Assembly: GCF_040049295.1 (NCBI RefSeq)
Contig: NZ_JBDZDQ010000002.1
Location: forward strand, 863,415 to 927,414
Direction of reading: 5' to 3'
DNA length: 64,000 bases
Source of the DNA: Sphingomonas sp. KR3-1
GTDB lineage: Bacteria > Pseudomonadota > Alphaproteobacteria > Sphingomonadales > Sphingomonadaceae
Positions 60,544-64,000 of the stretch are shown here, piece after piece. Numbering within the stretch: the first letter of the stretch is position 1; every line of letters starts with the position of its first letter. The notes beneath the pieces are model-generated. The model was not told where the DNA came from, did no database searches, and saw only the letters and a program-made list of their open reading frames with translations. Position numbers and translations under genes: made by a program.

Positions 60544-61701
60544 CTATCGACCAAAGGAGCCGCGTGCTGCGACGATCCGGTCGATCGCGGCGTCGAGCGT
60601 CGCGTCTTCCTTGACGAAGCAGAAGCGCACCACGCTGGTCACCGCGTCCTCGGCATAGAAGGCCGAAACCGGGATCGAGGCGACGCCCGCCTCGTCGATC
60701 AGCCTGTTGGCGAAGCTGACATCGTCGAGGTCGATCCCCGATGCGGTCAGGTCGACCGACAGGAAATAGGTCGCCGCACTCGGCAGCACCGCGAAGCCCG
60801 CGCCCTCCAGGCCCGTGCGCAGCCGGTCGCGGCCATGCTGGAAGCGGTGCCGCGCCTCCTGCACCCAGCCGTCCTGCGTCGCCAGCCCCTCGGCCACCGC
60901 CCATTGCAGGTTGGGCGGGGTGGTGAAGGTGAGGAACTGGTGCGCCTTGGAGATCACGCGGGCAAGGGCAGGGGTCGCGCAGATCCAGCCGACCTTGAAG
61001 CCGGTCAGCGCGAAGATCTTGCCGGCGGACCCGATCTTCACCGTCCGCTCGCGCATGCCCGGAAAGCCGATCAGTGGCAGATGGCGCGCGCCGTCGAAGG
61101 TCACATGCTCCCACACCTCGTCGCAGATCGCGACCAGGTCGTGGCTCACGCAGAAGTCCGCGAGCATCGCCAGTTCGTCCGCCCCGCACATCGTCGCGGC
61201 GGGGTTGAGCGGGTTGTTGAGCAGCAGCACGCGCGTCTTGCTCGAAACCGCCGCCTCCAATGCCGCCTTGTCGATCTTCCATTCGGGTGGGCGCAACCGC
61301 ACGAACCTGGGCACGCCGCCCGCCTGGCGGATCAAGGGGACATAGGCGTCGTAGAGCGGCTGGAAGCAGATCACTTCGTCGCCGGGCGAGACGCAGGCGA
61401 AGATCGCCGCCGCCAGCGCCTCGGTCGCGCCCGAGGTGACCACCACTTCTTCCGCGGCCAGATTCAGCCCCTGATGGCGTGCATAATGGTCCGCCACCGC
61501 GCGGCGCAGCTCCGGCAGGCCGATCATCGGCGGATACTGGTTCGATTTCTCGATGACCGCCTTCGCCGCTGCCTCGAGCACCGCCTCGGGGCCGCGCCCG
61601 TCGGCAAAGCCCTGGCCCAGGTTGATCGCCCCCGTTTCGCGTGCCCGGGCGGACATCGCTTCGAAGATGGTGGTGCCCATTTGAGCGTAAAGCGGGTTCA
61701 T
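60544..61701 (-). CDS. Class I/II aminotransferase, methionine-aminotransferase type (YbdL-like)
   Basis: 385 residues from the ATG at 61701. PLP-enzyme motifs: VTSGATEALAAAI, NNPLNPAA, the PLP-binding CDEVWEH and the Schiff-base Lys in GSAGKIFALTGFKVGW (in GKIFAL). Similar to YbdL/kynurenine-aminotransferase-like enzymes that transaminate 4-methylthio-2-oxobutanoate to methionine. That is the final step of the pathway encoded by the nearby mtn operon, so the context fits. It is on the opposite strand and not cotranscribed with it. Confidence 0.88.
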   Translation of the reverse strand: MNPLYAQMGTTIFEAMSARARETGAINLGQGFADGRGPEAVLEAAAKAVIEKSNQYPPMIGLPELRRAVADHYARHQGLNLAAEEVVVTSGATEALAAAIFACVSPGDEVICFQPLYDAYVPLIRQAGGVPRFVRLRPPEWKIDKAALEAAVSSKTRVLLLNNPLNPAATMCGADELAMLADFCVSHDLVAICDEVWEHVTFDGARHLPLIGFPGMRERTVKIGSAGKIFALTGFKVGWICATPALARVISKAHQFLTFTTPPNLQWAVAEGLATQDGWVQEARHRFQHGRDRLRTGLEGAGFAVLPSAATYFLSVDLTASGIDLDDVSFANRLIDEAGVASIPVSAFYAEDAVTSVVRFCFVKEDATLDAAIDRIVAARGSFGR

Positions 61702-61783
61702 TCGAGGCTTTTGGCGGCTTGCATCTTCGGGTGCAACCGCCGCATTAGCCTGGCGTTCAGGCTTGCACCAATAGAGGAAGATC

Positions 61784-62014
61784 ATGAGCAAGACCCCGCC
61801 CAAGCCGCAGGACGCACAGTCGCCCTATCCGATCGCGGAAGCGCCGCACGACCATGTCGAAGGCAGCGAGGCGCTCAAGGCAGTCAAGGACATCGTCGAA
61901 GCCAGCAAGCGCTGGAAGCCCGACGCCAAGCAGATCGGCATGGGCGCCGCGATCGGCATCGGATCGGCCGCGATCGTCGCCGGGCTGCTCTATTGGCGCG
62001 GCGGCAAGAAGTAA
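61784..62014 (+). CDS. Small single-span membrane protein
   Basis: 76 residues with an AGAGGAAG ribosome site. A polar N-terminal half is followed by a Gly/Ala-rich membrane helix (MGAAIGIGSAAIVAGLLYW, ~53-71) and a basic end. Divergent from the aminotransferase gene. Function unknown. Confidence 0.72.
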   Translation: MSKTPPKPQDAQSPYPIAEAPHDHVEGSEALKAVKDIVEASKRWKPDAKQIGMGAAIGIGSAAIVAGLLYWRGGKK

Positions 62015-62016
62015 GC

Positions 62017-62481
62017 CTAGCGGGCCTCCGCCACTGGCAGGCGGATGTGGAACAGGTTGTCGCCGACCTCGTCCATATGGACGGGGCCCAGTGCGCGGTA
62101 GCCCTCCGCCGCGATCGTCTTCGCCAGCCCGCCGGTCAGCAGCGCCTGCCGCTTGTCGAGAAAGTCCTGGTCGGCCGGTGGCGGTGGCGGGATCGTCGCG
62201 GTCACTGCGCAGCCGCCGGCATCGCAGCTGAAATCGACCTGGGTGAGCAGCGGATAGGCCGCGCGCACGTCCGCGATCACCTTGGCGGGCATCGCGGGCA
62301 CCTGTGCCTGGCGCACCGCCGCCGGCATCGGCTTGGCCGGTGCCTGGCGCGCAGCCTTTCCGGGCGCGGCTATGGTCACCACCCCCTGCGCCGCAGGTGC
62401 ATCGCCGCCCCGCCAGCCGAACCACCACGTCATTGCGACAACGGCCAGCGCAACGCTCGCCAGCATCAGCATTCTTCGCAT
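62017..62481 (-). CDS. Hypothetical protein with one N-terminal membrane anchor
   Basis: 154 residues from the ATG at 62481. A membrane helix (LMLASVALAVVAMTWWFGW) is followed by an Ala/Pro-rich linker and a small domain with a close Cys pair (CDAGGC, possible disulfide) and a Pro run (IPPPPPADQ). I do not recognise a family. It lies downstream of the NLP gene on the same strand, separated by a hairpin, and its end is 2 bp from the end of the convergent small membrane protein gene. Confidence 0.6.
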   Translation of the reverse strand: MRRMLMLASVALAVVAMTWWFGWRGGDAPAAQGVVTIAAPGKAARQAPAKPMPAAVRQAQVPAMPAKVIADVRAAYPLLTQVDFSCDAGGCAVTATIPPPPPADQDFLDKRQALLTGGLAKTIAAEGYRALGPVHMDEVGDNLFHIRLPVAEAR

Positions 62482-62502
62482 GCGAACCTCGGAAATCGGG
62501 AA

Positions 62503-62538
62503 CCGCCCCGCGCCGCCTGGTAGGGCGACGCGGGGCGG
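62503..62538 (-). terminator. Hairpin after the NLP gene
   Basis: CCGCCCCGCG and CGCGGGGCGG (62503-62512 and 62529-62538) form a perfect 10-bp stem 8 bp after the NLP stop. No T-tract, so its strength as a terminator is uncertain. Confidence 0.45.
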
Positions 62539-62546
62539 GGGGGAAC

Positions 62547-63389
62547 TCAGCAGAGGGTCGAGCCGGCCGGGCAGCCCGGCGAGTTTGCACCCGAATCGAG
62601 CGTCGGGTTGAAGCCCGGCGTGATGCTGGTGTTCAGCGCGGCCTGGAGCACGCCCGAGAAGCGCGCGTCCTTGTTGTCGAAATTGCCGCTGCCGAAATTG
62701 TAGTTCGAGATCGCGTTGCGCACCGCGGCCGAGGGATAGCCGTTCCAGCTGATCAGCGGCTGGATCAGCCAGGTGCCGGTGCCGTTCTCGGGCGGCTCGT
62801 CGCCATTGTCGGTCTTCGAGAAGCGCCAGAGGTGCGAGAAGCCGAGCGTCTCGTAGTGATAGACCATCTTGACGTGCTGGCCGGTCGAATCGCTCTGGAA
62901 GCGCAGCTGGCCGCCGCTGGTGGCGCGGGTTTCCCAATTGCCATGGTCGCCGCGAGTCACGCCCACCACGGTGCTGCTGGCGCCGTTGTCGGTCGTCCAG
63001 ACGATCACCGATTCCCAGTCATAGGCGTGCGAGAAATCCGACTGCCAGAAATAGCTGTAGACGCGGGCGCAATAGCCGTTGTTGCAGCGGGCGCGCACAT
63101 AGACGTTGCTGGTCGTGCGGTAGCTGGCGTTGCGGCACGATGCCGGCGGGTTGGTCCAGTAGGTCGATGCGCCCGCGCTGATCGCGCCCGATGCGTTGAC
63201 CGCGGGAACGTTGAAGCAGACGTCGGTGTCGAAATCGATCGCCGGCTGGAACTGCTTGTCGAGCGCGGTCGCCAGCTGCGGCAGCGGCGCGACCGGGGCC
63301 GGCCAGCCCTGTGCGTGTGCCGAGACGGGGTGGGTCAGGGCCAGCGCGCCTAACGCGGCAATGGCCAGTGCTTGCACTTGCTTTTTCAT
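62547..63389 (-). CDS. NPP1/NLP family (necrosis- and ethylene-inducing-like) secreted protein
   Basis: 280 residues from the ATG at 63389, with GGGAG upstream. Signal peptide ending SAHAQ (residue 27). The NPP1 core motif GHRHDWE appears as SHAYDWE (120-126), keeping the residues matching His101, Asp104 and Glu106 of the Pythium protein (His121, Asp124, Glu126). FWQSD precedes it with a possible fourth acidic ligand, and GDHGNWETR follows. Six Cys (including C58, C85, C102, C107) suggest disulfides. In plants, NLPs bind membrane sphingolipids and kill dicot cells; non-toxic members also exist. Monocistronic or with the small gene downstream. Confidence 0.85.
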   Translation of the reverse strand: MKKQVQALAIAALGALALTHPVSAHAQGWPAPVAPLPQLATALDKQFQPAIDFDTDVCFNVPAVNASGAISAGASTYWTNPPASCRNASYRTTSNVYVRARCNNGYCARVYSYFWQSDFSHAYDWESVIVWTTDNGASSTVVGVTRGDHGNWETRATSGGQLRFQSDSTGQHVKMVYHYETLGFSHLWRFSKTDNGDEPPENGTGTWLIQPLISWNGYPSAAVRNAISNYNFGSGNFDNKDARFSGVLQAALNTSITPGFNPTLDSGANSPGCPAGSTLC

Positions 63390-63550
63390 ACAATCTCCCG
63401 TTGCAGGACAAGTAATGTTGTGCGAGCGCGCGTGTTCGTTTGCGATAAAGTATCGCGTTGCTTGGCTGTGTATAAATGAAACGACTCGCAAGAATTGTAT
63501 TCAGCAAAACTGTGAAGCTAATGTTTCATCGCTTTCGTGATTATATTGGT

Positions 63551-63570
63551 AAATATTGCGGGCAATATTT
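63551..63570. promoter_or_regulatory. Perfect 20-bp palindrome upstream of the NLP gene
   Basis: AAATATTGC, GG, GCAATATTT. Centred about 171 bp before the NLP start. An AT-rich perfect palindrome in a GC-rich genome is a likely regulator-binding site. Confidence 0.5.
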
Positions 63571-63800
63571 TAAACTCTGATTTGAGCATGAGATGGCGAC
63601 TGCTTTGCTAATCCTGAGATATGGTTTCTGCAGCGCGAGCATGTGCAGCGCATCCACCGTCAGAAGGAAGACGGGGAACCGCGCATATCAGGACAAAGAT
63701 TTTCAGCGCGGCGCATCGCCGCTGCCCGAAGGGGCAACTTCGAACCCGTCAGGGTTCGCAGGCGAACGCGCGCCCGAGCTTATGCGAGGCTCTTGGAAAC

Positions 63801-63823
63801 TGGCGCGCCCGGCTGGATTCGAA
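63801..63823 (-). pseudogene. tRNA 3'-end fragment (T-loop to CCA)
   Basis: On the minus strand TTCGAATCCAGCCGGGCGCG CCA (shown in two parts) has the T-loop, the 3' T-stem, an acceptor strand and a final CCA. The 5' T-stem strand (GCGCG) no longer pairs with CCAGC, and no matching 5' acceptor or anticodon arm lies about 75 bp upstream. It is therefore a fragment, such as is left by integration at a tRNA gene. Confidence 0.45.
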
Positions 63824-63882
63824 CGCGCGGAAGCAAGCTCGAGGGCCCGGGCCGTCGGCACGTACCGTGTCGGAGTGGACGA

Positions 63883-63927
63883 AACGCGGCGCGGGGGGAG
63901 TTGGGATTCCGTACCCCGCGCCGCGTT
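63883..63927 (-). terminator. Terminator-like hairpin after an outer-membrane protein gene
   Basis: AACGCGGCGCGGGG (63883-63896) and CCCCGCGCCGCGTT (63914-63927) form a perfect 14-bp stem with a 17-base loop, 9 bp after the stop of the gene that enters from the right edge. Confidence 0.65.
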
Positions 63928-63936
63928 ACGGGTTCG

Positions 63937-64000
63937 TCAGAACCCGATCTTGACGCGGACGGAGGCGCGGCCCTCGCGGGTGTTGTCGCCGGCCGAGCCT
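63937..64000 (-). CDS. C-terminal end of an outer-membrane beta-barrel protein (5' part outside window)
   Basis: The last 20 codons read GSAGDNTREGRASVRVKIGF followed by TGA. The alternating final strand and terminal Phe are typical of TonB-dependent receptors and other barrels; which family cannot be told. A strong hairpin follows the stop. Confidence 0.6.
   Translation of the reverse strand, partial: GSAGDNTREGRASVRVKIGF

Larger units (their letters stand above)
63390..63936. other. Gene-free region with AT-rich promoter part, palindrome, hairpins and tRNA fragment
   Basis: 63390-63640 is AT-rich for this genome and should hold the NLP promoter, including the palindrome at 63551-63570. 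From 63720 on it contains two small perfect hairpins (63723-63736 and 63741-63758), a tRNA 3'-end-like segment (63801-63823) and a terminator-like stem (63883-63927). An open frame at 63621-63953 (+) has Arg-rich, low-information coding and is not supported as a gene. Confidence 0.5.

Noticed and set aside
63621..63953. Possible 110-residue protein on the plus strand
   Set aside because: Arg-rich, no ribosome site of note, and it runs through a tRNA fragment and a terminator hairpin.

Overview
The window looks like chromosomal DNA of a sphingomonad (Sphingomonas or a close alphaproteobacterial relative). It is very GC-rich and uses GTG and TTG starts. It carries a TonB-dependent receptor without an STN domain next to flavin-halogenase-like genes, two exported GH3 glucosidases, a GH97 enzyme and several Tat-type leaders. 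This assignment is inferred from gene content, not from a marker gene. There is no complete rRNA, tRNA, phage, insertion sequence or CRISPR array.

Layout. 1-2987 (-): membrane sensor histidine kinase with a beta-propeller sensor, cut by the left edge. 3156-4913 (+): two alpha/beta hydrolases. 5142-8941 (-): periplasmic aldehyde oxidoreductase operon paoABC. 9099-22007 (-): two-partner secretion operon, with a TpsB transporter followed by a ~3,700-residue TpsA exoprotein. A LapG-like cysteine protease is divergent from it (22357-23334, +). 23649-34707 (+): a sugar-use island of GH3 glucosidase, TonB receptor, terminator, two flavin-dependent halogenase homologues, LacI regulator and MFS transporter, with LacI-type operators in front. 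34888-36702 (-): L,D-transpeptidase and small lipoprotein. 36902-46087: second sugar island with an FHS-family sugar permease, SGNH hydrolase, GH97, cupin, two Gfo/Idh/MocA oxidoreductases and a convergent second GH3 enzyme. Operator-like sequences match those of the first island.

46172-50451 (-): an outer-membrane protein, a cupredoxin-like periplasmic protein and a GGDEF/EAL protein form a compact three-gene unit. 50504-53382 (-): methyltransferase-like protein and glutamine-dependent NAD synthetase. 53405-56649: polytopic membrane protein and two more L,D-transpeptidases. 56695-59621 (+): methionine salvage operon mtnB-mtnD-mtnC-mtnA. A methionine aminotransferase-type enzyme that could do the last salvage step lies 0.9 kb away (60544-61701, -). 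59751-63389: a DUF4398-like protein, two small membrane proteins and an NPP1/NLP (necrosis-inducing protein) homologue. The right end has a tRNA 3'-end fragment, a strong hairpin and the last codons of an outer-membrane protein.

How the parts work together. GH3 and GH97 enzymes in the periplasm would release sugars, the TonB receptor would import oligosaccharides, and the two MFS permeases would carry products inward. A LacI regulator probably coordinates them through shared operators at 23545, 36825 and 46112. GNRA-loop REP-like palindromes separate or interrupt operons at 34736, 43831, 57853 and 59653.
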